Below, piece after piece: positions 36,220-45,497 of a stretch of 64,000 nucleotides of DNA. The stretch is from positions 1,240,001 to 1,304,000 of the forward strand of contig NZ_CP051651.1 in NCBI RefSeq assembly GCF_012848175.1, in the 5' to 3' direction. How positions within the stretch are numbered: the stretch's first letter is position 1; every line of letters starts with the position of its first letter. The notes under the pieces are model-generated. The model had not been told where the DNA came from. It did not search any database and was given only the letters and a program-made list of their open reading frames with translations. Source of the DNA: Xanthomonas campestris pv. badrii. Its GTDB lineage: Bacteria > Pseudomonadota > Gammaproteobacteria > Xanthomonadales > Xanthomonadaceae. The position numbers were made by a program, and so were the translations under genes.

Positions 36220-37047
36220 TTAGAATCCGAAAATTTCCTTGCCGAGTGCGAACACCGGCAGGGCGGCGAGCACGCCATCGATGCGATCCAGCACGCCGCC
36301 GTGGCCGGGGATCACCGCCCCCGAGTCCTTGGCACCGGCATGCCGCTTGAGCAGGCTTTCGAACAGGTCGCCGAGCACCGAGGCCAGCACCGCCACTGCC
36401 GCCACCAGGACCAGCTGGGGGACGTGTGCCAGGGTCAGCCCGGCCAGCCAGCCGAAGGCGCAGGCCACTGCGATACCGGCCAGCATGCCGCCGACCAGGC
36501 CTTCGATGGTCTTGTTGGGGCTGATGCGGGGCGCCAGCTTGTGCTTGCCGAACGCGCGCCCGGCAAAGTACGCGCCCGAGTCGGCCGCCCACACCATGGT
36601 CAGCGCGGTCAGCAACCACAGGTTGCCCTTGTCCGGGTTGGCGTGCAGCAGCACCAGCGCGGCCCAGGCCGGCAGCACCGCCAGGCTGCCCGCCGCGAGC
36701 TTGAGCGCGCGCGCCTGGCCATTGCCGTGATCGGCGCCGAAGGTGAAAAAGCGCAGCCACAGCAGCGCCAGCCCCCACCACGCCACCCCGACCAGCGCCG
36801 CGATCTGGAACAGCACCATGGAGCCGGCCGAGGCCCACACCATCAGCACCATCAGCAGCAGGTTGAGCATCAGCAGCACGGTGCGCGGCAGGCTGTCGTC
36901 GATGCCGGAGAGCTTGAGCCACTCCCACAGGCCGGTCAGGAACAGGATCGCCGCCAGCGCCGCCAGCCACTGGGTGGGCAGCAGCACGATCGCGCAGATG
37001 GCGAGCGGCGCCATGATCAGCGCGGCAATCACGCGGGTCTTGGTCAT
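36220..37047 (-). CDS. cdsA: Phosphatidate cytidylyltransferase
   Basis: A 275-residue polytopic inner-membrane enzyme that makes CDP-diacylglycerol for phospholipid synthesis. About seven hydrophobic helices precede the family signature [18 protein letters not shown] and its following DRID near the C-terminus. The ATGA overlap with the uppS stop (37044-37047) implies translational coupling. Confidence 0.96.
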   Translation of the reverse strand: MTKTRVIAALIMAPLAICAIVLLPTQWLAALAAILFLTGLWEWLKLSGIDDSLPRTVLLMLNLLLMVLMVWASAGSMVLFQIAALVGVAWWGLALLWLRFFTFGADHGNGQARALKLAAGSLAVLPAWAALVLLHANPDKGNLWLLTALTMVWAADSGAYFAGRAFGKHKLAPRISPNKTIEGLVGGMLAGIAVACAFGWLAGLTLAHVPQLVLVAAVAVLASVLGDLFESLLKRHAGAKDSGAVIPGHGGVLDRIDGVLAALPVFALGKEIFGF

Positions 37048-37805
37048 GCGGAGGGGCTCTCCGTCGCCTTGTCGGCGATCTGGGCGCTGGTCAGGCCGAA
37101 GCGACGCTCGCGTCCGGCGTAATCATCCAGGGCCTGCTGCAGCACGCCGGCGTCGAACTCCGGCCACAGGGTTTCGGTGAACCACAGCTCGGTGTAGGCC
37201 AGCTGCCACAGCAGGAAATTGCTGATGCGGGTATCACCACCGGTGCGGATGAACAGGTCCGGCGCCGGCAGGTCGGCCAGTGCCACCCGGCTGGAGAGCA
37301 GGGCTTCGTCGATCTGCTCGGGCTGCAGGCGACCGGCAGCGACCTCTTCGGCCAGCGCACGTGCGGCCTGCGCGATGTCCTGGCGGCCGCCGTAACTGGC
37401 GGCGATGCTCAGCACCAGCCGCGCATTGGCCGCGGTGGCGCGTTCGGCCGCGGCCATGCGATCGCGCAACGGCGCGGCGAAGCGGCTGCGCTCGCCGACG
37501 AAACGCACCTGCACGCCACGCCGCTGCAGCTCGTCGACCTCGCGGTCCAGGGCATGCAGGAACAGCTTCATCAGCGCATCCACTTCTTCCTGCGGACGGC
37601 CCCAGTTTTCACTGGAGAACGCGAACAGGGTGAGCGCGCTGACGCCTTTTTCCAGGCAGAAATCGATGGTGCGGTTGACCGCCCGCGCGCCGGCGCGATG
37701 GCCGATCATGCGCGGACGGCGCCGACGCTGCGCCCAACGCCCGTTGCCATCCATGATGATGGCGATATGGCGCGGCACCGCGTCGGCGTGAGGGACTGGA
37801 TGCAT
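37044..37805 (-). CDS. uppS: Undecaprenyl diphosphate synthase (UppS)
   Basis: A cis-prenyltransferase of 253 residues that makes the C55 lipid carrier for peptidoglycan and O-antigen. The catalytic motif [13 protein letters not shown] lies near residue 17, with [11 protein letters not shown] and the C-terminal [25 protein letters not shown]. The ATG at 37805 is used; a GTG at 37820, two bases after the frr stop, would add MASPA and cannot be excluded. The downstream overlap with cdsA is 4 bp. Confidence 0.95.
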   Translation of the reverse strand: MHPVPHADAVPRHIAIIMDGNGRWAQRRRRPRMIGHRAGARAVNRTIDFCLEKGVSALTLFAFSSENWGRPQEEVDALMKLFLHALDREVDELQRRGVQVRFVGERSRFAAPLRDRMAAAERATAANARLVLSIAASYGGRQDIAQAARALAEEVAAGRLQPEQIDEALLSSRVALADLPAPDLFIRTGGDTRISNFLLWQLAYTELWFTETLWPEFDAGVLQQALDDYAGRERRFGLTSAQIADKATESPSA

Positions 37806-37822
37806 GGCAGGCGATGCCACGA

Positions 37823-38380
37823 TCAGACCGTCATCAATTCCTGTTCCTTGCCCTTGACGACCTCATCCACGTCCTTGATGGCCTTGTCGGTGAGCTTCTG
37901 GATGTCGTCTTCGGCGCTGCGGGCCTCGTCTTCGGTGACGGCCTTGTCCTTGAGCAGATCCTTGACCTGCTGGTTGGCATCGCGACGGATGTTGCGGATG
38001 GCCACCTTGGTGTCTTCGCCTTCGCCATGCACAGCCTTGCTGAGCTCCTTGCGGCGCTCCTCGGTCAGCGGCGGCAGGTTGAGCCGGATCACGGTGCCCA
38101 CCACGGTCGGGGTCAGGCCCAGGTCGGAGGCGTAGATGGCTTTTTCCACGTCCTTGATCATGTTCTTGTCGAACAGGCTGATGACCAGCGAGCGGCCTTC
38201 GGACACGCTGATGCTGGCAACCTGATTCAGGGGGGTGTCGGCGCCGTAGGCCTTGACCTTGATACCGTCCAGCAGCGCCGGCGAGGCACGGCCGGTGCGG
38301 ATGGTGGTGAGGGAATGGCGCAGAGCATCGATGCTCTTGGTCATGCGCGTGAGCGCGTCTTGTTTGATCTGGGTGAGCAT
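37823..38380 (-). CDS. frr: Ribosome recycling factor
   Basis: A 185-residue tRNA-mimic protein that splits post-termination ribosomes together with EF-G. It has the expected length and features: a three-helix bundle with [23 protein letters not shown], the beta domain [18 protein letters not shown], and the C-terminal helix [26 protein letters not shown]. It follows pyrH after a gap of about 190 bp that includes a heptad repeat arm. Confidence 0.97.
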   Translation of the reverse strand: MLTQIKQDALTRMTKSIDALRHSLTTIRTGRASPALLDGIKVKAYGADTPLNQVASISVSEGRSLVISLFDKNMIKDVEKAIYASDLGLTPTVVGTVIRLNLPPLTEERRKELSKAVHGEGEDTKVAIRNIRRDANQQVKDLLKDKAVTEDEARSAEDDIQKLTDKAIKDVDEVVKGKEQELMTV

Positions 38381-38540
38381 CGCCGGAATCCGTGTGGAGC
38401 TGAATCCGGGGATTATAGCCGGGACTGAGGTTTCACGACTCGCGGGTCGTCAAGACCCGCGCAGCCGGTTCACCTGCAGCCCCGTTTTCAGGCCTGGCGT
38501 CCGGGTGGAGATCGCTGCAGCGTGCTGCCTTGCGCTCTTG

Positions 38541-38573
38541 CGATTCCCCAATCCCGATTCCCGACTCCCGAAC
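38541..38573. repeat. Single heptad arm next to the pyrH stop
   Basis: Units GATTCCC, CAATCCC, GATTCCC, GACTCCC end two bases before the pyrH stop codon (38575-38577). I see no opposite arm on the frr side. Confidence 0.72.
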
Positions 38574-38574
38574 C

Positions 38575-39297
38575 TCAGCTGCGGCCCTGCACCAGGGTGC
38601 CGATCTGCTCGCCGCGCAGGATGCGCAGCAGCACGCCGGGCTCGCTCATGCCGAAGATGCGCAGCGGCAGGTCGCTGTCGCGGGCCAGCGCGAACGCGGC
38701 GGTGTCCATCACTTCCAGGCCCTGCAGGATGACCTCGTCGTAGGTCAGGCTGTCGTAGCGCACCGCGTCGCTGTGCTTCTTGGGGTCCTTGTCGTACACG
38801 CCATCGACCTTGGTTGCCTTCAGCAGCAGGTCGGCACCGATCTCGATCGCACGCAGCGCGGCGCCCGAATCGGTGGTGAAGAACGGATTGCCGGTGCCGG
38901 CGGCGAAGATCGCGATGCGGCCCTTTTCCAGATGACGCATGGCGCGGCGACGGATGAAGTCCTCGCAGACATCGTTGATCTTGATCGCGCTCATCACGCG
39001 CACCTTGGCGCCGAGCTTTTCCAGCGCATCCTGCATGGCAAGCGCATTGATCACGGTGGCGAGCATGCCCATGTGATCGCCGGTGACGCGGTCCATGCCG
39101 CTGGCAGCCAGGCCGGCGCCGCGGAAGATGTTACCGCCGCCGATGACCAGGGCCACCTGCGCGCCGGCCTGCTGGGCTTCGATCACTTCATGCGCAAGGC
39201 GGTTGATCACCTTGGGGTCGATGCCGTAATCCCCGTCTCCCATCAGCGCCTCCCCGGAAAGTTTGAGAAGAATGCGGCGATAGGAAAGTTCGGACAT
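38575..39297 (-). CDS. pyrH: UMP kinase
   Basis: A 240-residue hexameric bacterial UMP kinase of the amino acid kinase fold. Key blocks are [13 protein letters not shown] at the start, [48 protein letters not shown] and [17 protein letters not shown]. The start at 39297 (MSELSYRR) is the family start; ten more in-frame residues upstream are unlikely. It opens the pyrH-frr-uppS-cdsA-dxr-rseP-bamA series. Confidence 0.97.
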   Translation of the reverse strand: MSELSYRRILLKLSGEALMGDGDYGIDPKVINRLAHEVIEAQQAGAQVALVIGGGNIFRGAGLAASGMDRVTGDHMGMLATVINALAMQDALEKLGAKVRVMSAIKINDVCEDFIRRRAMRHLEKGRIAIFAAGTGNPFFTTDSGAALRAIEIGADLLLKATKVDGVYDKDPKKHSDAVRYDSLTYDEVILQGLEVMDTAAFALARDSDLPLRIFGMSEPGVLLRILRGEQIGTLVQGRS

Positions 39298-39403
39298 GGG
39301 GGAGACCTCGGGGGTGGGGGACGGCAAACGCCGGCAATTCTAGCGGAAGCCTGCCACCGGGCGTGGTAAAAATTCCTTTGTCGGCAGCGAGGTGATGCGT
39401 TGC

Positions 39404-40927
39404 TCAGTGCGCACGCGGGTTCGGCGGCATCGGTACATCGGTCGCGTCGTAGGCACTCACGCGGTTGCGGCCGCGATGCTTGGACCGGTACAGCGTGCTG
39501 TCGGCGGCCTGCAGCAGGTGGTCGATGCTGTCGAACTTGCGTTCGACGCCGCCATGCGTGGCCAGGCCCGCCGAGAAGGTGATGTGCAAGGGGCCGCCCT
39601 GTAATTGCGCCATCGGCGTGCGTGCGGTTTCGGCCAGGATGCGCTCGATCACCATTAGCGCCGCATCGGCCGGCGTGTTGGGCAGGATCACCAGGAATTC
39701 TTCGCCGCCATAGCGCGCCACCAGGTCGCTGGTGCGCACCATGCGCTGCAAGGTCTGCGCGAAGTTGCGCAGCACCTCGTCGCCGACCAGGTGGCCGTGC
39801 GCGTCGTTGATGCGCTTGAAGTCGTCCAGGTCGATGAAGGCGATCGACAGCGGCCAGCCTTGCCGCGAGGCCAGCTCGAATTCGTGCGTGAGCGCGGTGC
39901 CGAGCTGGTGCCGGTTGAACACGCCGGTGAGTGCGTCGCGGCTGGCCTGTTCGGCCAGATGGCGCATGCGGTTTTCCGATTCGTCGGCATGCCGTCGCGC
40001 CTCGGCCACATCCTGCAATTCGCGCAGGCTGCGCAGCATGGCCAGCTCGCGCGCCTGCTCGAAGATCATCTGGATGTGCTCGGGTTGCGGCACGCGGATG
40101 TCGAACAGCGCCTCCAGCTCGGGCAGCGATTCGGCGATGCGTTCGATCACTTTTTCGAAGCGTTCGGCATCCAGTTCCAGCACGTCCTGCGCCTGTCGCT
40201 GCGCATGCTCGGTGGCTGCAACGGCGCTTGCCGACAGCCAGATATCGGCAAGCCGGCCGGATAGCGCAACGCACGCCATGAAGGGCTCCAGGCTGGCGGG
40301 CTCTTCCTCGCTCTGGGCGATGGCGTTCTGCAGGTAGGGCGGCAGCTGCCACTGATGCGCCAGCCACGCGCCGACGTCGGCATGGGTGGCGCCCAGGTGC
40401 TCGCGTTCGGCGTCCAGTAGCGCGGCGTTGTCCGGCGCCTGTTCCAGCAGCGGCCCGTACAGCTCGGGTGCGCCTTGCAGCAGCGCCAGCTTGCCGATGT
40501 CCTGCAGCAGGCCGGCCAGCATCAATTCTTCGGGTTTGCGGATGCCATAGGCCTGGCCCAGGATGCGGCTGGCCAGCGCGCACAGCCCGGCGCGTCGCCA
40601 GATGCGCTCGTGCAGGGGGTGGGCGGTGAAGGTGCTGCGCACGCCATGCACCATCGAAAAACCCAGCGCCAGGCTCAAGGTGGCGTTGAGTCCCAGCATG
40701 GTCAGGGCCTGGCCCAGGTTGTCGATGCGGCGACGGCTGGCGTACAGCGGCGAATTGGCCACCCGCAGCATGCGTGCGCTCAGGGCCATGTCCATGCCGA
40801 TGAGCTTTGCCGTGGTGGTCATGTCCACCTCCGGGTCCTGCGCCAGCGCGATGATGCGCAGCGCCACGCCGGGCGGCGAGGGCAGGTTGTGGCAGTAGTG
40901 CAGGGCGGCCTGGAGATCTGGTTGCAT
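39404..40927 (-). CDS. HDOD-GGDEF diguanylate cyclase
   Basis: A 507-residue soluble signalling protein. The N-terminal half (about residues 10-280) is an HDOD domain, a degenerate HD phosphohydrolase fold without the full metal set, with LPSPPGVALRIIALAQDPEVD and GLLQDIGKLALL. A coiled coil of about 40 residues (LRELQDVAEARRHADESENRMRHLAEQ) links it to a C-terminal GGDEF domain with the active motif GGEEF near residue 407. An RxxD inhibitory site (RTSD) lies five residues before the motif. It probably makes cyclic di-GMP under HDOD control and feedback inhibition. Confidence 0.9.
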   Translation of the reverse strand: MQPDLQAALHYCHNLPSPPGVALRIIALAQDPEVDMTTTAKLIGMDMALSARMLRVANSPLYASRRRIDNLGQALTMLGLNATLSLALGFSMVHGVRSTFTAHPLHERIWRRAGLCALASRILGQAYGIRKPEELMLAGLLQDIGKLALLQGAPELYGPLLEQAPDNAALLDAEREHLGATHADVGAWLAHQWQLPPYLQNAIAQSEEEPASLEPFMACVALSGRLADIWLSASAVAATEHAQRQAQDVLELDAERFEKVIERIAESLPELEALFDIRVPQPEHIQMIFEQARELAMLRSLRELQDVAEARRHADESENRMRHLAEQASRDALTGVFNRHQLGTALTHEFELASRQGWPLSIAFIDLDDFKRINDAHGHLVGDEVLRNFAQTLQRMVRTSDLVARYGGEEFLVILPNTPADAALMVIERILAETARTPMAQLQGGPLHITFSAGLATHGGVERKFDSIDHLLQAADSTLYRSKHRGRNRVSAYDATDVPMPPNPRAH

Positions 40928-41162
40928 GAGTCATCGCCGACAGTGATCGCAAGCATACAGCTGCGTTCGGTGGGTAGGGCGCGCCGTGCTCGGCAATCGC
41001 CGCGCTGCACTGCATGCGCGGCGGGCGCTGGAAAGCCTGGTCGGCATCTGGGAAGTAGCGGCACCGGCGGGCGCATCTGTAGCGTTGCGGCCGGTTACCT
41101 GCGCCGTGGTTGCACGGATCCCGGCACGGCATCGTCGCCGCGCACGGGCAAGCCGCAGGCAA

Positions 41163-41192
41163 AAAAAAGCCGCGGCATGCCGCGGCTTTTTT
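41163..41192. terminator. Terminator of the rpsB-tsf operon
   Basis: AAAAAAGCCGCGGC and its complement form a 15-bp stem with minimal loop and T-runs on both strands, 14 bp after the tsf stop. Confidence 0.92.
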
Positions 41193-41206
41193 CAGCGTGG
41201 CGACAA

Positions 41207-42085
41207 TCAGGCCAGGCCGGCCTGCTTCATCACTTCGGCGGCGTAGTCTTCCACCACCTTCTCGATGCCTTCGCCGACGGCCATGCGCTGGAAACCGACC
41301 ACGTCGGCGCCGGCGGCCTTGACGGCCTGCTCGACGGTCTGGTCGGTGTTCAGCACGTACGGCTGGCCGTACAGGGTGACTTCGTTGACGATCTTGCTGA
41401 TCTTGCCGCTGATGATCTTTTCCAGGATGTCGGCCGGCTTGGCCTTGTCCTTTTCGGACATCTTGGCCAGCTCGATTTCCTTTTCCTTGGCGATGAAGTC
41501 GGCCGGCACGTCGGAAGCCTTCACGTGCGGCGGATTCATGGCGGCGATGTGCATGGCGATGCCGCGTGCCAGCTCGATGTCGCCACCCTTCAGTTCGACC
41601 AGCACGCCGATGCGGCCGCCGTGCACATAGGCTGCGACGTTGTTGGCGCTGTCGATACGGACCAGGCGACGCACCTGCAGGTTCTCGCCGACCTTGGCGA
41701 TGACCGCGGCGCGACGCTCTTCGATGGTCTCGCCGCTGTCGAGCTTGACGCTCTTGAGCGCTTCGGCATCGGCTGCATCCGCGTTCAGGGCCGCATTGGC
41801 CACGACTTCGGTGAAGGCCAGGAAGTTCTCGTCCTTGGCGACGAAGTCGGTTTCGGAGTTGACTTCGACCAGCACGGCCTTGCCGCCAGCCTGTGCGGTG
41901 GCGATGCGGCCTTCGGCGGCGACACGGTCGGCCTTCTTGTCGGCCTTGGCCAGGCCCGACTTGCGCAGCCACTCGGCAGCGGCGTCGATGTCGCCAGCGT
42001 TTTCGACGAGTGCCTTCTTGCACTCCATCATGCCGGCGCCGGTGCGCTCGCGCAGTTCCTTGACCAGGGAAGCAGTGATTTCCAC
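41207..42085 (-). CDS. tsf: Elongation factor Ts
   Basis: A 292-residue nucleotide exchange factor for EF-Tu. It has the N-terminal UBA-like module ([25 protein letters not shown]), the core with [13 protein letters not shown], and the C-terminal module. The start codon is GTG at 42085, preceded by GAGG. It lies 167 bp after rpsB, separated by a stable hairpin, and ends at a strong terminator. Confidence 0.97.
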   Translation of the reverse strand: MEITASLVKELRERTGAGMMECKKALVENAGDIDAAAEWLRKSGLAKADKKADRVAAEGRIATAQAGGKAVLVEVNSETDFVAKDENFLAFTEVVANAALNADAADAEALKSVKLDSGETIEERRAAVIAKVGENLQVRRLVRIDSANNVAAYVHGGRIGVLVELKGGDIELARGIAMHIAAMNPPHVKASDVPADFIAKEKEIELAKMSEKDKAKPADILEKIISGKISKIVNEVTLYGQPYVLNTDQTVEQAVKAAGADVVGFQRMAVGEGIEKVVEDYAAEVMKQAGLA

Positions 42086-42213
42086 GGGATTACCTCATTG
42101 GACGAATGCGTGCGGCGGAGGTGTTCCGCCAGTAGGAGACGGTGCAGCGTGCTGACCGCCCCCACGGTGTCGTTGGTGGCCCGGACGGCAGGTCGCGATG
42201 GACCCGCCGGGGC

Positions 42214-42241
42214 TGCGGCCGCACAGCATGGTGCGGCCGCA
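42214..42241 (-). terminator. Hairpin between rpsB and tsf
   Basis: An 11-bp perfect stem TGCGGCCGCAC/GTGCGGCCGCA has a 6-nt loop, placed 12 bp past the rpsB stop. No T-run follows, so it may reduce read-through or mark a processing site rather than stop transcription fully. Confidence 0.55.
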
Positions 42242-42252
42242 TTGCATGCCGA

Positions 42253-43056
<804 letters not shown>

Positions 43057-43371
43057 TGAAAAAACTCCTGAGAGCGGAATCGCCGTGCGCGGCTTGTTGT
43101 TGAAAAGTCCGCACATGGATGCGCGGGCTGTTGCGAGGGACTCGCATCAAAACGCACAGGATTCCGGGGTTGGGCTTCCCTGTTGCCTCCGCGACGAACC
43201 CTGTGTGAGGGCACCCCGGCACGGATGGCGGCAGCAGGTGTGGATTCGTCGGTGACGTCCGACGTGGACGGCGTACTGCGCCAGAGACGCAAAACAGCCG
43301 GCGGAGTATAGCCAGCCCGGTGCGGGCGCGCAATGTCCGCAAGCGTCGGCCGGCGAATGCCGGCGCAACCG
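43057..43371. other. rpsB promoter and long 5' leader
   Basis: The minus-strand promoter at 43305-43333 predicts a transcript start near 43297 and so a leader of about 240 nt before rpsB. S2 mRNA leaders often carry an autoregulatory structure, but I did not identify one with confidence here. Confidence 0.5.
43305..43333 (-). promoter_or_regulatory. Sigma-70-type promoter for rpsB-tsf
   Basis: On the minus strand TTGCGC (43333-43328) is followed by exactly 17 bp and TATACT (43310-43305). Both hexamers are close to the consensus TTGACA and TATAAT. It is the only good match between rpsB and the pilus operon. Confidence 0.75.
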
Positions 43372-44082
43372 CTAGGGCTGCAGCGTCAGCGTGGTTTCGC
43401 TTTCGCTGTTGACGCGTGCCACGAAGCGGCCGGGGCCGGTGGCGATGCTCGCAGGTAGCGCCCATTGCCGGGTCTGGCCCGGCAGCACGTAGCCGGCCAG
43501 GTTGCTGCCGATGCTGCGGCGGGTCCCGCCGGCATCGATGAACGCCAGATCGGCCAGGCGTGCGTGATTGAGCCCGGCATTATGCACGCGCAGGGTGCGG
43601 CTGCCGCCTTGGCCGGACAGCGTCGCGCGCAGGACTGGATGCCGGTCGCCAGGCTCGCGCGGGGTGGCGAATACCGGGGTGGAATAGCGCAGCAGCTCGG
43701 TGTCGCTGCCATCGGCGTGCTGGGTCACCACCAGCCGATAGCTCTCTTCGGTCTGCGCCGGGCTGGGCCCGAGGCGGATCACCCGCAGCAGCTGGCGGCC
43801 CTGCGAGGGAATTTCGAACTGGTTGGGGCTGACGGTGGCGCCGGTGGCCGGCTCCAGCAGCTCGCGTTCGCCGTCCTGGCGCCAGCGGTAGAGCTTGGCA
43901 TCGGCGCGCCACGGGTGCGCGGCCTGGTTGTAGAGCCAGACTGCGGTCTGGTCGCTGTCGGCCGGAATATGGGCAGTGGTCGGGGCGATCGCGATCTCGG
44001 CGCTGGCGGCGCTGCCGGCCAGGCTTGCCAGGCCGATCAGGCCGGCGGCCAGCCATGCCCGGCGTGTGCAGAAGATGGCCAT
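43372..44082 (-). CDS. Periplasmic pilus chaperone (second copy)
   Basis: A 236-residue PapD-like chaperone with a signal peptide (ending AGSAASA) and two Ig-like domains. The start EIAIAPTTAHIPADSDQTAVWLYNQAAHPW and the binding motif RQLLRVIRLGP are typical of the chaperones serving spore-coat-U pilins. It is a paralog of the chaperone at 47859-48629 (compare LRVIRLGPSPAQTEESYRLVV with IRVIRAGPPPAGEERCYRIIV). It is last in the operon and may serve the small exported protein just upstream or the tip subunit. Csu-type clusters normally have only one chaperone. Confidence 0.82.
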   Translation of the reverse strand: MAIFCTRRAWLAAGLIGLASLAGSAASAEIAIAPTTAHIPADSDQTAVWLYNQAAHPWRADAKLYRWRQDGERELLEPATGATVSPNQFEIPSQGRQLLRVIRLGPSPAQTEESYRLVVTQHADGSDTELLRYSTPVFATPREPGDRHPVLRATLSGQGGSRTLRVHNAGLNHARLADLAFIDAGGTRRSIGSNLAGYVLPGQTRQWALPASIATGPGRFVARVNSESETTLTLQP

Positions 44083-44084
44083 GG

Positions 44085-44414
44085 TCAGAACGCGATGGTG
44101 GTGATGCGCGCCGCGCCGCTGGGCGCAGGCCCGGCCAACGCACTGGCGTCCTGGCCGGTGCTGGTGGCGGCCGGAGCGTCGATGCTGCGCGCCGGCAGCG
44201 CGATCGCCATCGGCGTGCCGCGCGAGCAACTGGCGCGTGGCGGTGTGGTGCGCAGTTCGCAGCCGCTGAGCAGGCGCAGGCCGATGTGCAGGGTGGAATT
44301 TTCCGGTCCGCGAGTGGAGGCAGCGGCGTCGGCTATGGTGGCGCCGCAAACGAGGGCGACCAGGAACAAGCGCTTCAGAAAGATGACCGGCGTCATGAAG
44401 GCAATCGTTTGCAT
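44085..44414 (-). CDS. Small exported protein in the pilus operon
   Basis: A 109-residue protein with a signal peptide (LKRLFLVALVCGATIADAAA). The mature part has two cysteines (SGCELRTTPPRASCSRG) and ends ARITTIAF, which resembles the last beta-strand of a Csu-type pilin. It is shorter than a full spore coat U domain. It could be a divergent or truncated minor pilin, but no family is recognised. The ATG at 44414 or at 44396 may be used. The chaperone gene begins 2 bp after its stop. Confidence 0.6.
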   Translation of the reverse strand: MQTIAFMTPVIFLKRLFLVALVCGATIADAAASTRGPENSTLHIGLRLLSGCELRTTPPRASCSRGTPMAIALPARSIDAPAATSTGQDASALAGPAPSGAARITTIAF

Positions 44415-44462
44415 TGGAGTCGTAGCAAATAACGACGCCGCCGAATCGAACTTTATTAACTG

Positions 44463-45497
44463 TCAGTAAGTGATGGAGACGGTCACCGTATCGGTGTATG
44501 CGCCGGCGATGGGCAGTTGCGGGGCGGGCGCGCGGCCATACACGATCACCGTCTGGGTGCCGCCGTTGCCGGTGCCGGCCAGGGTGTCGATCCCGATCGT
44601 GGTGCCCCAGCGGTTGCTGCGCCCGGTATCGCGGTAGAGCTCGTAGGTGATGTAGTTGGCGCTGCTGGCGTGGCGCATGCGGCGGGTGCTGCCGCTGGCG
44701 TTGCTGCCGACATCCAGGCCGATGTTCCAGGCGGTGCGGTTGGTGCAGGCCAGGCTGATGGTGGAGCTGCGATCGATCTGGGTATCGATGCTGCCGGCGA
44801 TGCTGCCGAAATCCAGGTCGGTGGTGACGTAGGTATTGCAGCGCGCCGGGACATTGGCCGAGGCGGTGAACGGGAATGCGTTGCTGGCGGTCTTGGCGCC
44901 GGTGGTGGCGGCGTTGCAGTCCGCGGGCTGCTGGATGCCGCCAGTGATGCTTTCGTTATAGGCGTAGCGCACCACGGTGTCGGCGCCGCCGAAGGTGCTG
45001 GTGTGGTTGCCCACCGACAGCGTCTGGCTGCCGGGGATGCGCCCGTACAGCGTGACGGTGGTGGTCTGCGAGCCGCCGGTGATGACCGGTACCGCATAGG
45101 CAAAATTCAGCACCACCGGCGACGGTGTGGTGGAGTTGGCCGCGCCCCAGATCTGGGTGCGCGCCGCGTCGCTGTAGATCTGGTAGCCCAGGCTGTCGCC
45201 GGTGGCATTGCCCAGGCGGCGCGGCGTGTACACCCCGGCACTGGCGCTGCCGGGACCAAGGTCCAGGCACAGCGTCACCCGCGCACTGCCCAGCACGCTG
45301 AGTGCGGCGGTGGCGCAGGATACGTTGAAGGTGGCCACCGCGTCGGTGGCGCCGTTGGCGGCCACGTTGCCGAAGGCCAGCGGCGTGCCCAGGGTGACGG
45401 TGCAGACGGTGTCGGCCTGCGCTGGCGCACTGGGCGCCAGCCACAGCGTGGCCAGGGTCAGGATCAGCAAGGCCTGCCAGAGCCGGTGCGCGATCAT
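44463..45497 (-). CDS. Two-domain spore coat U protein, likely pilus tip adhesin
   Basis: A 344-residue protein with a signal peptide (residues 1-28) and two spore coat U (SCPU) domains in tandem. The first starts CTVTLGTPLAFGNVAANGA and ends near residue 170. The second holds CNTYVTTDLDFGSIAGSIDTQ and ends VTVSITY. A two-domain subunit encoded after the usher is how the tip adhesin CsuE is arranged in Acinetobacter. Its start overlaps the usher stop by 4 bp (ATGA). Confidence 0.84.
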   Translation of the reverse strand: MIAHRLWQALLILTLATLWLAPSAPAQADTVCTVTLGTPLAFGNVAANGATDAVATFNVSCATAALSVLGSARVTLCLDLGPGSASAGVYTPRRLGNATGDSLGYQIYSDAARTQIWGAANSTTPSPVVLNFAYAVPVITGGSQTTTVTLYGRIPGSQTLSVGNHTSTFGGADTVVRYAYNESITGGIQQPADCNAATTGAKTASNAFPFTASANVPARCNTYVTTDLDFGSIAGSIDTQIDRSSTISLACTNRTAWNIGLDVGSNASGSTRRMRHASSANYITYELYRDTGRSNRWGTTIGIDTLAGTGNGGTQTVIVYGRAPAPQLPIAGAYTDTVTVSITY

